Shown piece by piece: positions 45,574-52,654 of a stretch of DNA of 64,000 bases. The position numbers and the translations under genes were made by a program. The notes beneath the pieces were generated by a model. The model made no database searches and had not been told where the DNA came from. It saw nothing but the letters and a program-made list of their open reading frames with translations. Each line of letters opens with the position of its first letter. Within the stretch, counting starts at the first letter, position 1. Source of the DNA: Pseudomonadota bacterium. GTDB lineage: Bacteria > Pseudomonadota > Gammaproteobacteria > Enterobacterales > Enterobacteriaceae. The DNA lies in contig JAGTSE010000028.1 of the NCBI GenBank assembly GCA_018261615.1, positions 1 through 64,000 of the forward strand. The letters run 5' to 3'.

Positions 45574-46812
45574 ATGACCATTCCCGCCGACAGCATCGTG
45601 GCGCACACGCTCGCCAGAATGCAGCAGAATCTTGAGCGGCGCACCGATACCGGCGATGTCAGCCAGGAGCGCAGCGGGCTGCTGTTCATGGGCAACGTGC
45701 ACGATGCGTTCCCGCGCAGGCTGTTTCTGGATACACGCCTTTCACCGCTGGATAAAACCGCCTGGGTGATGATAAGACTTTACGCACAGCAGAATGAGGG
45801 AGCCATCTTCCCGACTTACGATGAGCTGCAGGTTCAGCTTGCCTCCGCGCATTCAGAGAAGGCATCGAGGGATACGGTCAGCCGCGTCCTGCTTATGCTG
45901 CGCCTGACCGGCTGGCTCAGCCTGTGTAAGCGGGTACGCGATGACCGTGGACGCGTCCGGGGCAACATCTACGCGCAGCATGATGAGCCGCTGGGTTACC
46001 GGGACGCCGAAACCTTCGATCCGGGCTGGCTTAAGCTGGTTGAAGAGAGCTGCCTCAGTCGTAATAAAGCGGTCCGCATGACCGCGCTGGCCGTGGTGAA
46101 TGACATACTTCAGGACCCCGGAATGCGTCACCGTCACAGTCGCCTGTCCCTTATCGAAAGTCGCCTGAGCGCGCCGTCCACGCCTGAAAAAATGGTTCGT
46201 CAGCGACCGGCAGTGAACCGGAGTCCGGAATCCGGACTCAGTCAAAAAAGCACCAAAAACACCCCGGAATCACTGAGTCCGGAAAACGGACTCAGTACCC
46301 CGACAGCGGATAAAACACAGAGTCCGGAATCAGGACTCAGTCTGAAATCAACGAGTTACACCGGAGTCCGGAATCCGGACTGTAACGTACGTTCTTTCAC
46401 ACAGAGTGTGAATAAAAAAACGTACGCACCGGGCGGGGAGCATTTTCTGCCTGACGATTTTGTGAACGGACTGAACAGCGATGACCGGCAGATGCTGACC
46501 ACACAGATGGCCTCACTGCCTGAGGCGGTGGCAAAGACGCTGGCTGACATGCTGCGTGAGCAACTGCGGCTTGGCAGGCTGAAAAACCCGGTGGGCTGGC
46601 TGTTCACGATGCTGCGGCGTGCCCGGAGCGGTGAGCTGAACCTGCCGGAAGCAGCTGCACCTGCCCCTGCCGGTTCCGGCAGCAACAATCCACCGACAAC
46701 CGGTACGCGTGCTGTACCGGCAGCGATCATCCCCGTGCAGCCTGCCAGACGGCCTTCCCGCGATGAGGTCAGGGCGATGATCGAGAGCATACGACAGTGT
46801 GTTGGCAGATAA
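45574..46812 (+). CDS. STY4528-type pathogenicity-island replication protein
   Basis: 412 aa. The N-terminal 180 residues have a winged-helix character typical of Rep-like initiators (LSPLDKTAWVMIRLYAQQNEGAIFPTYDELQVQLA to SRDTVSRVLLMLRLTGWLSL). A linker (about 205-285) contains SPESGLS-like repeats that coincide with palindromic DNA repeats. The C-terminus is an ICE-type helical region (PDDFVNGLNSDDRQML to LRLGRLKNPVGWLFTMLRRAR) with an Ala/Pro tail. From family knowledge it is the replication protein of SPI-7-type elements. Initiation at the embedded repeats is inferred. Confidence 0.83.
   Translation: MTIPADSIVAHTLARMQQNLERRTDTGDVSQERSGLLFMGNVHDAFPRRLFLDTRLSPLDKTAWVMIRLYAQQNEGAIFPTYDELQVQLASAHSEKASRDTVSRVLLMLRLTGWLSLCKRVRDDRGRVRGNIYAQHDEPLGYRDAETFDPGWLKLVEESCLSRNKAVRMTALAVVNDILQDPGMRHRHSRLSLIESRLSAPSTPEKMVRQRPAVNRSPESGLSQKSTKNTPESLSPENGLSTPTADKTQSPESGLSLKSTSYTGVRNPDCNVRSFTQSVNKKTYAPGGEHFLPDDFVNGLNSDDRQMLTTQMASLPEAVAKTLADMLREQLRLGRLKNPVGWLFTMLRRARSGELNLPEAAAPAPAGSGSNNPPTTGTRAVPAAIIPVQPARRPSRDEVRAMIESIRQCVGR
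46221..46382 (+). repeat. Four iteron-like palindromes inside the replication gene
   Basis: Consensus GAGTCCGGAATCCGGACTC (9-bp arms, 1-nt centre) occurs at 46221-46239 (perfect), 46275-46293, 46320-46338 and 46364-46382 (one terminal mismatch). Centre spacings are 54, 45 and 44 bp. The first three copies are in one reading phase and the fourth is in another, so the DNA rather than the peptide is what repeats. Confidence 0.8.
46384..46426. repeat. Further short palindromes next to the iteron-like repeats
   Basis: AACGTACGTT (46384-46393), a perfect inverted repeat TTCACAC/GTGTGAA with a 3-nt centre (46396-46412), an A-rich run, and AACGTACG (46419-46426) follow immediately after the fourth iteron-like copy. 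The cluster looks like part of a protein-binding or origin region although it is still coding. Confidence 0.55.
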
Positions 46813-46832
46813 ACATGTGGTTAAAATTTGAG

Positions 46833-46940
46833 CTTGCTGCCAGTGGCAGCAAGTATGTTTTTTGAGCAGTCAAAATCTCACATGTTAAAAGGGTCTCTTA
46901 CTATTGATTAAAAAATCACCTTGCTGCCAGTGGCAGCAAG
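46833..46940. repeat. Two identical 21-bp perfect palindromes between replication gene and PFL_4669 gene
   Basis: CTTGCTGCCA and TGGCAGCAAG flank a single central G at 46833-46853 and again, identical, at 46920-46940, 87 bp apart. The 246-bp gap around them has no gene. Candidates are a ParB centromere, operators for an ICE regulator, or origin sites. They do not match the chromosomal parS consensus. Confidence 0.75.
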
Positions 46941-47058
46941 ATTAAAAAACGTACAAAGGATAATTTCCTGTCGCGAATTATGAGTTTCACATTGTTGGTC
47001 ATGCGTGTGATTCAGGACTATGCGAGCTCTTCTTAACTGAATACAGGTGACGACAACG

Positions 47059-47781
47059 ATGGCAGATAAACAGGTAACAAAGACAGGTTCGCTTCAGTCA
47101 GAAATGACAATTGCGCTCCATACCAATTATGCAATTGGTTTGTGGCTGGGTCGCAAACGGGAGAAACAGGAAGACAATACTCCTGTTAAACACGGCATCA
47201 TCGGGATGCCTCAGTTCTTCGTGCGTGCAACACTGATTAACCAGGACTCTCTGAATAATAATCCGTGGGCAGATGAAGCCATGTACCGTCTGGAGGAAAA
47301 GCTGAGATCTGCAACTGAGACGATGACCGGGCTTATTAAGCAACTGGATGAAGAGATGAGTATGCTTCCAGCAGGTATTACGCTGACAGAAGTTACTTCG
47401 GTCGAACCACTCGATATTCATGTGTTTACGCGTACTCCTCTGGGATACCGGTGTGTGTTTCTGCTGGTCGGGTTTGACCAGTTTGCCAAGAAGGTTCTTC
47501 AGGCGTCACATTACGGGCTGATTACCCGTAATGGCCGGGATAATTATCTCAGTGAAGGTGGGAGACTTTTGCGTCAGATTTACGGGACGGTTCTTTCTTA
47601 CCGCAGGGTGGATGCGACACGCCTGGACGCAGCAGAGAATAATGAAGTCTGGCAGAAGGCCTGTCAGGAGGCGGGTGAGCCCGATCGTGCCGTGCTGCTC
47701 GGAGAAAAACGTTCAGCATTTTCCCCTCCAGTTAATGAAGCGAGCGTGAACCTGCTGCGCCTGCGTTATCAGACAGTCTGA
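47059..47781 (+). CDS. PFL_4669-family ICE protein
   Basis: 240 aa from ATG 47059 (AGGTGA 8 nt upstream; a GTG four codons earlier is in frame). Recognised by HTNYAIGLWLGRKRE, HGIIGMPQFFVRATLINQDSLNNNPWADEAMYRLEEKL and FDQFAKKVLQASHYGLITRNGR. The family is a backbone marker of PFGI-1-type integrating conjugative elements. No enzymatic motif is visible and its role is not established. It lies just before topB and after the palindrome-bearing gap. Confidence 0.8.
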   Translation: MADKQVTKTGSLQSEMTIALHTNYAIGLWLGRKREKQEDNTPVKHGIIGMPQFFVRATLINQDSLNNNPWADEAMYRLEEKLRSATETMTGLIKQLDEEMSMLPAGITLTEVTSVEPLDIHVFTRTPLGYRCVFLLVGFDQFAKKVLQASHYGLITRNGRDNYLSEGGRLLRQIYGTVLSYRRVDATRLDAAENNEVWQKACQEAGEPDRAVLLGEKRSAFSPPVNEASVNLLRLRYQTV

Positions 47782-47798
47782 GTCGCCGGAGGCTGGTC

Positions 47799-49811
47799 AT
47801 GCGGCTATATATCTGTGAAAAACCCTCGCAGGGGCGCGATCTGGCCGGGGTTCTCGGTGCCACCCGGCGCGGTGACGGCTTTCTGACCGGCAGCGGAGTC
47901 ACCGTCACCTGGACAGTGGGGCACCTGCTGGAAACCGCACCGCCCGAGGCGTACGGTCAGCAATACGGTAAACCGTGGTCACTTTCGGCACTGCCGATCC
48001 TGCCTGCCCCCTGGCAGGTTGTGGTCAAAAAAGAGACGCAGGATCAGTTCAAAGTCATCGAGCGGCTGCTGCGACAGGTTGACGATGTGGTTATTGCCAC
48101 TGATGCAGATCGGGAGGGGGAGGTCATTGCGCGTGAGCTGCTGGAATACTGCCGCTGGGAAGGTCCGGTGCAGCGGCTCTGGCTGTCTGCGCTGGATGAA
48201 CTCAGTATCCGCGCGGCGCTTCAGGACCTGCGTCCCGGTCAGGCCACGCTCGGGATGTATCACGCCGGACTGGGTCGTGCCCGGGCCGACTGGCTGATAG
48301 GTATGAACCTCTCCCGTCTTTATACCCTGCGCGCAGCGGAGGCCGGTTTTGATGGCGTGGTCTCCGTGGGGCGTGTTCAGACGCCAACGCTGGCGCTGGT
48401 TGTCCGCCGGGACCGGGAAATCGCAGCATTTGTGCCGAAGCCGTTCTGGCAGGTTAAAGCGCTTATTTCCGTCGGTGACCTCACCTTTCCGGCGCAGTGG
48501 GTGCCGGCGAAGGTGTATACCGACGAGGAAAAGCGCTGTGTTCACCAGAACATCGCGCAGCAGGTGGCACAGCTCTGCCGGCAGGCAGGTCACGCTGTGG
48601 TGACCGAATGTGACACTAAGCGTGAAAAAGCCGCCGCGCCACTGGCGTTTTCCCTCGGGTCCCTGCAGCAGGCCTGTGGCAGGCTGTGGGATATGTCCCC
48701 GCAGCAGGTGCTTGATACTGCCCAGAGCCTGTATGAAAAGCACAAGGCCACGACCTACCCCCGTACCGACTGCGGTTACCTGCCGGAATCGATGCGGGAG
48801 GAGATTTCCGGTGTGCTTGATGCCATCGGCCATACCGACCCGGAATGTGCGCCGGTGCTGGCACGCCTCGACAGGGCATTTGTCTCGCGCATCTGGAACG
48901 ACAAAAAAATCACGGCACACCACGGCATTATCCCCACCCGCAATGCGTTTCAGCTGTCCGCGCTGACGGAGACCGAGCGTAACGTCTATATGCTCATCCG
49001 CCGTAACTATCTGGCCCAGCTCCTCCCCCTGCATGAGTCCGATTTCACACGGCTGCAGTTCGACATTGGCGGGCAACTGTTCCGTGCCACCGGGCGAACG
49101 GAGGTGATAAAGGGCTGGAAGGTTCTGTTTGAGAACGCTGGTGATAATGAAGTTGATGACGGCGATGAAGCAGACGTTGCCCTGCCGCCGCTGGCGCAGA
49201 ATGACCGCTGCGTGGTGACGGGGGCTGAGGTGGTGCAACTGATGACCCGTCCGCCGGCGCACTATACCTTTGCCACGCTGATTGGCGCCATGATGAACGC
49301 GGCAGCATTTGTCACCGACGTCGCGCTGCGCAAGGTACTGAAAGACAACTCGGGACTGGGCACCGAAGCCACCCGCGCCGGTATTGTTGAGCAACTGCTG
49401 AACCGTCACTTTATCGTGCGTAAAGGCAGTAAAATCATGGCGACCGAACTGGGTGCCGATGTGATTGATGCCCTGCCGCCGCAGCTGACCGAACCGGGCA
49501 TGACGGCGCTGTGGGAACAGGCGCTGGATGAGGTCGCCGCCGGGCGTATGCCACTCGACGACTTCCTGCAGCGGCAGACTGGCTGGACGCGTAACCTGGT
49601 CAGTCAGGGCACACAGCAGCAGGTGCGTATCCGGGTTCCGCCCACGCCCGCCTGCCCGCTCTGCGGGGGAAAAACCCGTCTGCGCAGGGGAGAGAAAGGG
49701 GAATTCTGGAGCTGCCAGCGCTGGCCGGAATGCAAAGGTGTCATCAACATCGGGGGCACCAGAAAGAAACGACCGCGCAGGGCTAAGTCTCCTGAATCAA
49801 AGAAGAATTAA
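47799..49811 (+). CDS. topB: DNA topoisomerase III (TopB)
   Basis: 670 aa. The TOPRIM catalytic residues are Glu7 (ICEKPSQ) and DADREGE (Asp102, Asp104, Glu107). The active-site tyrosine is Tyr320 in TTYPRTDCGYLPESM. The C-terminus carries one zinc ribbon (CPLCGGKTRLRRGEKGEFWSCQRWPECKG). A type IA topoisomerase of this sort decatenates replicating or transferring ICE DNA. It starts 17 bp after the PFL_4669 gene. All catalytic positions are intact. Confidence 0.95.
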   Translation: MRLYICEKPSQGRDLAGVLGATRRGDGFLTGSGVTVTWTVGHLLETAPPEAYGQQYGKPWSLSALPILPAPWQVVVKKETQDQFKVIERLLRQVDDVVIATDADREGEVIARELLEYCRWEGPVQRLWLSALDELSIRAALQDLRPGQATLGMYHAGLGRARADWLIGMNLSRLYTLRAAEAGFDGVVSVGRVQTPTLALVVRRDREIAAFVPKPFWQVKALISVGDLTFPAQWVPAKVYTDEEKRCVHQNIAQQVAQLCRQAGHAVVTECDTKREKAAAPLAFSLGSLQQACGRLWDMSPQQVLDTAQSLYEKHKATTYPRTDCGYLPESMREEISGVLDAIGHTDPECAPVLARLDRAFVSRIWNDKKITAHHGIIPTRNAFQLSALTETERNVYMLIRRNYLAQLLPLHESDFTRLQFDIGGQLFRATGRTEVIKGWKVLFENAGDNEVDDGDEADVALPPLAQNDRCVVTGAEVVQLMTRPPAHYTFATLIGAMMNAAAFVTDVALRKVLKDNSGLGTEATRAGIVEQLLNRHFIVRKGSKIMATELGADVIDALPPQLTEPGMTALWEQALDEVAAGRMPLDDFLQRQTGWTRNLVSQGTQQQVRIRVPPTPACPLCGGKTRLRRGEKGEFWSCQRWPECKGVINIGGTRKKRPRRAKSPESKKN

Positions 49812-50066
49812 TCCTCTGTATCCGATTGCGGGGCGTTGTGGGCTCTGCTATTGTGACCCCGGCTCTGAAGCCGCACCCCGTGACTGCGGGTTTCGTCAGC
49901 ATCTAATGCATGTGCTGCCGGAATACAGTCTGGCCGGCCCCGTCCACACCTGAACGGGAGACGATAAGGCACAAAAACTCCGTGAAACCTGTGCCGGGCC
50001 CTTTCAGCCAGCGGAGCCACTGCGATAAGCAGGTTTACCTCAGGTCGATGGTGCAGACCTCAGAAG

Positions 50067-50093
50067 GCGGTGTCGCACGGCACCGCTTTTTTT
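50067..50093 (+). terminator. Rho-independent terminator upstream of the structured leader
   Basis: Stem GCGGTG/CACCGC with an 8-nt loop, followed by seven Ts. It ends any transcript from topB or from the upstream non-coding stretch before the DUF3577/ssb leader begins, implying that the leader has its own promoter. Confidence 0.75.
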
Positions 50094-50190
50094 ATTTTTG
50101 TGTGCTGATGATTTTTTGCACGCAGCGGCGTTGACATCCGCGGCGTCTGAATGAATGATAAAGAGGCTAATCGTTGTCGTTCCGACAACT

Positions 50191-50285
50191 GCCAATGTTC
50201 CGGTGATTTGAGAGGAACGCCTTCGGGTAATCACATGCCAATGCCACATTAATCTGAGAGTGGCGCCTTCGGGTGGTTCAAACCT
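50191..50285 (+). ncRNA. STAXI-like tandem pseudoknot RNA
   Basis: Two consecutive units share TGCCAATG, then GAGA, then GCCTTCGGGT. In unit 1 GTTCC (50197-50201) pairs with GGAAC (50214-50218), and the enclosed GTGATT (50203-50208) pairs with AATCAC (50229-50234) beyond the stem, making a pseudoknot. In unit 2 the stem changes to GCCAC/GTGGC (50243-50247, 50260-50264), a compensatory change in all but one pair, and AATC can pair with GGTT. STAXI RNAs are tandem pseudoknots found near ssb, topoisomerase, antirestriction and integrase genes; here topB is upstream and ssb downstream. Confidence 0.6.
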
Positions 50286-50401
50286 GTTTAACCTTTGCAA
50301 ACAGGGACCTGATAACCAGGTTAAGGTCCATTTCACCAATACAGCCAGTCGGCAAACCTTGCTGACCTCCCTGCGGGAAACACTTCCCGTACGGGACAGA
50401 T

Positions 50402-50439
50402 GTTTCTCCGCAACCAGTTCAGTTTTACTCCGGAGAAAC
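50402..50439 (+). promoter_or_regulatory. Hairpin masking the ribosome site of the DUF3577 gene
   Basis: GTTTCTCCG (50402-50410) is perfectly complementary to CGGAGAAAC (50431-50439), which contains the GGAG ribosome site 5 nt before ATG 50444. Folding would block initiation. Upstream, CGGGAA/TTCCCG and CCCGTACGGG share bases and are mutually exclusive, as expected of a switchable leader. Confidence 0.55.
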
Positions 50440-50443
50440 CATC

Positions 50444-50935
50444 ATGACTGCAACTACCACTACCCCTGCTTCAAACGGCTCTGCTTCTGCCCCCCAGAAA
50501 AAAGAGTTTTTCAACCTCAACGTCAATGGTATCGGGTATCTCAGCTCGATACGCCGTGTACAGGGTGGTAATGGTGAATTCACCTGCGCCGTTATCAATG
50601 CCCTCACCGGTCCGACAGACAATGCATCTTATACCCGTTTCGATGTCACCATCGCGGGTGCGGAGACCACCAAACTCATCAACCGCTGTCAGAAAGCCGT
50701 TGATGAAGAAGAAAAAGTGCTGATTGGCTTTGTGCTGAGCGGGCTGAAAGCCGATGTGTTTACCCTGCAGACGGGTGATCACGCTGGTGAAAGTCGCCCT
50801 TCCCTGAAAGCCCGCCTGATTAAGGTGGAGTTTATCAAGAAAGGTCAGGACGTCGTTTATCAGGCACCCAATGCTTCCCAGACGCCGGAATCCGGTTCAT
50901 CGGCTCAGAAAGAGTACGATCCGAATTCGTTCTAA
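50444..50935 (+). CDS. DUF3577 / STY4534-type ICE protein
   Basis: 163 aa. After an Ala/Thr/Ser-rich start, the core (KEFFNLNVNGIGYLSSIRRVQGGNGEFTCAVINALTGPTDNASYTRFDVTIAG) matches DUF3577, a backbone protein of SPI-7-type ICEs usually next to ssb. The beta-rich pattern and the acidic tail ending YDPNSF are reminiscent of SSB-like proteins, so nucleic-acid binding is plausible but not shown. It is translated from the structured leader and lies 75 bp before ssb. Confidence 0.82.
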   Translation: MTATTTTPASNGSASAPQKKEFFNLNVNGIGYLSSIRRVQGGNGEFTCAVINALTGPTDNASYTRFDVTIAGAETTKLINRCQKAVDEEEKVLIGFVLSGLKADVFTLQTGDHAGESRPSLKARLIKVEFIKKGQDVVYQAPNASQTPESGSSAQKEYDPNSF

Positions 50936-51010
50936 GCGTCACGGACACACCACCGGAACACACCCCGGTGGGTGTGCTCCTCTCAACCCCATTCTTAAGA
51001 GGAAATCATT

Positions 51011-51511
51011 ATGTCCGCACGCGGCGTCAACAAAGTCATCCTGGTCGGTCATCTCGGTCAGGACCCTGAAGTACGTTACATGCCTGGTGGTAAAGCGGTG
51101 ACCGGTTTTAGTCTGGCCACGTCGGAAACCTGGCGTGATAAACAAAGCGGTGAGAACCGTGAAAATACCGAATGGCATCGTGTCGTGCTGTTTGGCAAGC
51201 TGGCCGAGGTTGCCGGTGAATACCTGCGTAAGGGTTCACAGGTGTATATCGAAGGCCAACTGCGTACCCGCAAATGGACGGATAACAGCGGCACCGATCG
51301 CTGGACAACCGAAATTATTGTCGGGGTTAACGGAACGATGCAGATGCTGGGCGGTGGCCGTAATAACAGCACCAACACCAGTGGAAATAATGCGCAGTCA
51401 GGTCAGCAGGGCGGCTGGGGCCAGCCTCAGCAACCGCAGCAGACACCGTCAGCGCCACGAAATCCGCAGAATGAACCTCCGATGGATTTTGACGATGATA
51501 TACCGTTCTGA
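51011..51511 (+). CDS. ssb: Single-stranded DNA-binding protein
   Basis: 166 aa. An OB fold of bacterial SSB type ([37 protein letters not shown] to [35 protein letters not shown]), a Gln/Pro/Asn-rich linker, and the acidic tip DFDDDIPF that recruits partner proteins. It protects ssDNA during ICE replication and transfer and is an ICE copy rather than the chromosomal ssb. AGAGGAAA precedes the ATG; a strong terminator follows 36 bp after the stop. Confidence 0.96.
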   Translation: MSARGVNKVILVGHLGQDPEVRYMPGGKAVTGFSLATSETWRDKQSGENRENTEWHRVVLFGKLAEVAGEYLRKGSQVYIEGQLRTRKWTDNSGTDRWTTEIIVGVNGTMQMLGGGRNNSTNTSGNNAQSGQQGGWGQPQQPQQTPSAPRNPQNEPPMDFDDDIPF

Positions 51512-51547
51512 ATGACATAACTGATTCGTATAATTATATACCCTCAT

Positions 51548-51576
51548 GCGCCAGTTCAGTCTGGCGCTTTCTTTTT
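51548..51576 (+). terminator. Rho-independent terminator after ssb
   Basis: Stem GCGCCAG/CTGGCGC with loop TTCAGT, followed by TTTCTTTTT. It closes the DUF3577-ssb transcript ahead of the toxin-antitoxin pair. Confidence 0.85.
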
Positions 51577-51596
51577 CAGTTTTAGCTGAATAACTA

Positions 51597-51652
51597 TGTA
51601 TAGCAATTTGCTACCATTCAGACTATCCTGTGTGTATAGCAATTTGTTACCA
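51597..51652 (+). promoter_or_regulatory. Duplicated operator of the toxin-antitoxin pair
   Basis: A 20-bp direct repeat, TGTATAGCAATTTG followed by (C/T)TACCA, occurs at 51597-51616 and 51633-51652, 36 bp apart, and ends 12 bp before the antitoxin ATG. Antitoxins of the DUF1778 ribbon-helix-helix family repress their own promoter with the toxin, so these are the probable binding sites. Confidence 0.65.
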
Positions 51653-51664
51653 AGAGGAAGAAAT

Positions 51665-51949
51665 ATGCAAACTCCAGTCCGTAAATCCGTCCGTGACAAG
51701 CAAATCAATATCCGCGCCACGGATGAAGAACGTGCGGTGATTGATTACGCTGCGAGTCTGGTTAATAAAAACCGTACTGATTTCATCATTGAAAGGGCTG
51801 TGCATGAGGCCCAGAACATCATTCTGGACCAGCGTGTGTTCGTTCTTGATGATGCCCGTTACCAGGCGTTCATCAGGCAGCTTGAAGCCCCTGTGCAGAA
51901 TGTTGAAGGTCGTCAGCGACTGATGGATGTAAAACCTGAATGGAAATAA
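51665..51949 (+). CDS. DUF1778 ribbon-helix-helix antitoxin (TacA-like)
   Basis: 94 aa from ATG 51665 with AGAGGAAG upstream. The N-terminus KQINIRATDEERAVIDYAASLVNKNRTDFIIERAVHEAQ is the DUF1778 ribbon-helix-helix. The C-terminal tail (VFVLDDARYQAFIRQLEAP) is the part that wraps the acetyltransferase toxin in known pairs. The stop overlaps the toxin start by 10 nt. It represses the operon and blocks the toxin, and should help retain the ICE. Confidence 0.88.
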   Translation: MQTPVRKSVRDKQINIRATDEERAVIDYAASLVNKNRTDFIIERAVHEAQNIILDQRVFVLDDARYQAFIRQLEAPVQNVEGRQRLMDVKPEWK

Positions 51950-52422
51950 ATGTCACTGCGCCTGCTTTACTGACAGAGGAGCATGTTCTTCATCCGTTCG
52001 ATTGCGGGAATGCGGTACTTGATGACTGGCTTCGCCGGCGTGCGTTGAAGAATCAGCATCTTAATGCTTCCCGTACATTCGTCATCTGTCCTGAAGGTAC
52101 TGCGCGTGTAGTGGGTTATTATTCCCTCGCGACTGGCTCAGTAAGTCATGTCGACTTGAGTCGTAGTCTGCGACAGAATATGCCCGATCCCGTACCAGTT
52201 GTTTTGCTGGGCCGCCTTGCAGTCGATGTATCCACTCAGGGCAATAACTTCGGGAAATGGTTGCTGAATGATGCTGTGATGCGCGTATCGAATCTGGCGG
52301 ATCAGGTCGGCATCAAGGCTATCATGGTGCATGCAATTGATGAGCGGGCTAAAGCGTTCTATGAATACTTTGGTTTTGTGCAGTCACCGGTTGCGGCTAA
52401 CACGCTTTTCTACAAAATATGA
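51940..52422 (+). CDS. GNAT acetyltransferase toxin (TacT-like)
   Basis: 160 aa. The GNAT core includes TARVVGYYSLATGSVSHVDLS, VPVVLLGRLAVDVSTQGNNFGKWLLNDAVMRV and the catalytic-region AFYEYFGFVQSP (Tyr in YEYFGF). Known relatives acetylate the amino group of charged tRNAs and stop translation. The acetyl-CoA loop reads QGNNFG rather than the usual Q/RGxGxG/A, so activity may be altered. Overlap with the antitoxin gene supports a co-translated pair. Confidence 0.88.
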   Translation: MEINVTAPALLTEEHVLHPFDCGNAVLDDWLRRRALKNQHLNASRTFVICPEGTARVVGYYSLATGSVSHVDLSRSLRQNMPDPVPVVLLGRLAVDVSTQGNNFGKWLLNDAVMRVSNLADQVGIKAIMVHAIDERAKAFYEYFGFVQSPVAANTLFYKI

Positions 52423-52474
52423 TGGTCTCATGCAGGTATTCATCTGTAGAACACATGGACCTGAAATCACATTC

Positions 52475-52500
52475 AACGCCGGTTCTCCGGCGTTTTTTCT
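52475..52500 (+). terminator. Rho-independent terminator after the toxin gene
   Basis: Stem AACGCCGG/CCGGCGTT with a TTCT loop followed by a T-run. It separates the toxin-antitoxin pair from the pil operon. Confidence 0.85.
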
Positions 52501-52654
52501 TATCTGATTAAAGTGAAGGGCTTAGTCAGCTGATTAAGCCTGACCGGCTCTGCAATGTTTTTCTTCAGTTTCCGGAAAGAGTTTCGCATTGCCCGCTTTT
52601 TCATCCCCGCCAGAATAGCACTCCTGATTAAGACTAATCCCGGGGTGAATCCTG

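Larger units (their letters stand above)
49812..50443 (+). other. 632-bp non-coding region with terminator and structured leader
   Basis: No credible protein gene lies between topB and the DUF3577 gene. The left half (49812-50093) has a possible extended -10 promoter (TTGCGG, 17 nt, TATTGT near 49855) and ends in a strong terminator, so it may give a short RNA. The right half (about 50170-50443) is a densely folded leader: a hairpin GTTGTC/GACAAC (50173-50189), tandem pseudoknot-like units, alternative hairpins, and a stem covering the ribosome site of the next gene. Confidence 0.7.

Noticed and set aside
46833..46940. CRISPR array
   Set aside because: Only two copies of a perfect palindrome with one 66-bp gap between them and no cas genes.
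46833..46940. Chromosomal-type parS sites
   Set aside because: The sequence does not match TGTTTCACGTGAAACA; any ParB link would be ICE-specific.
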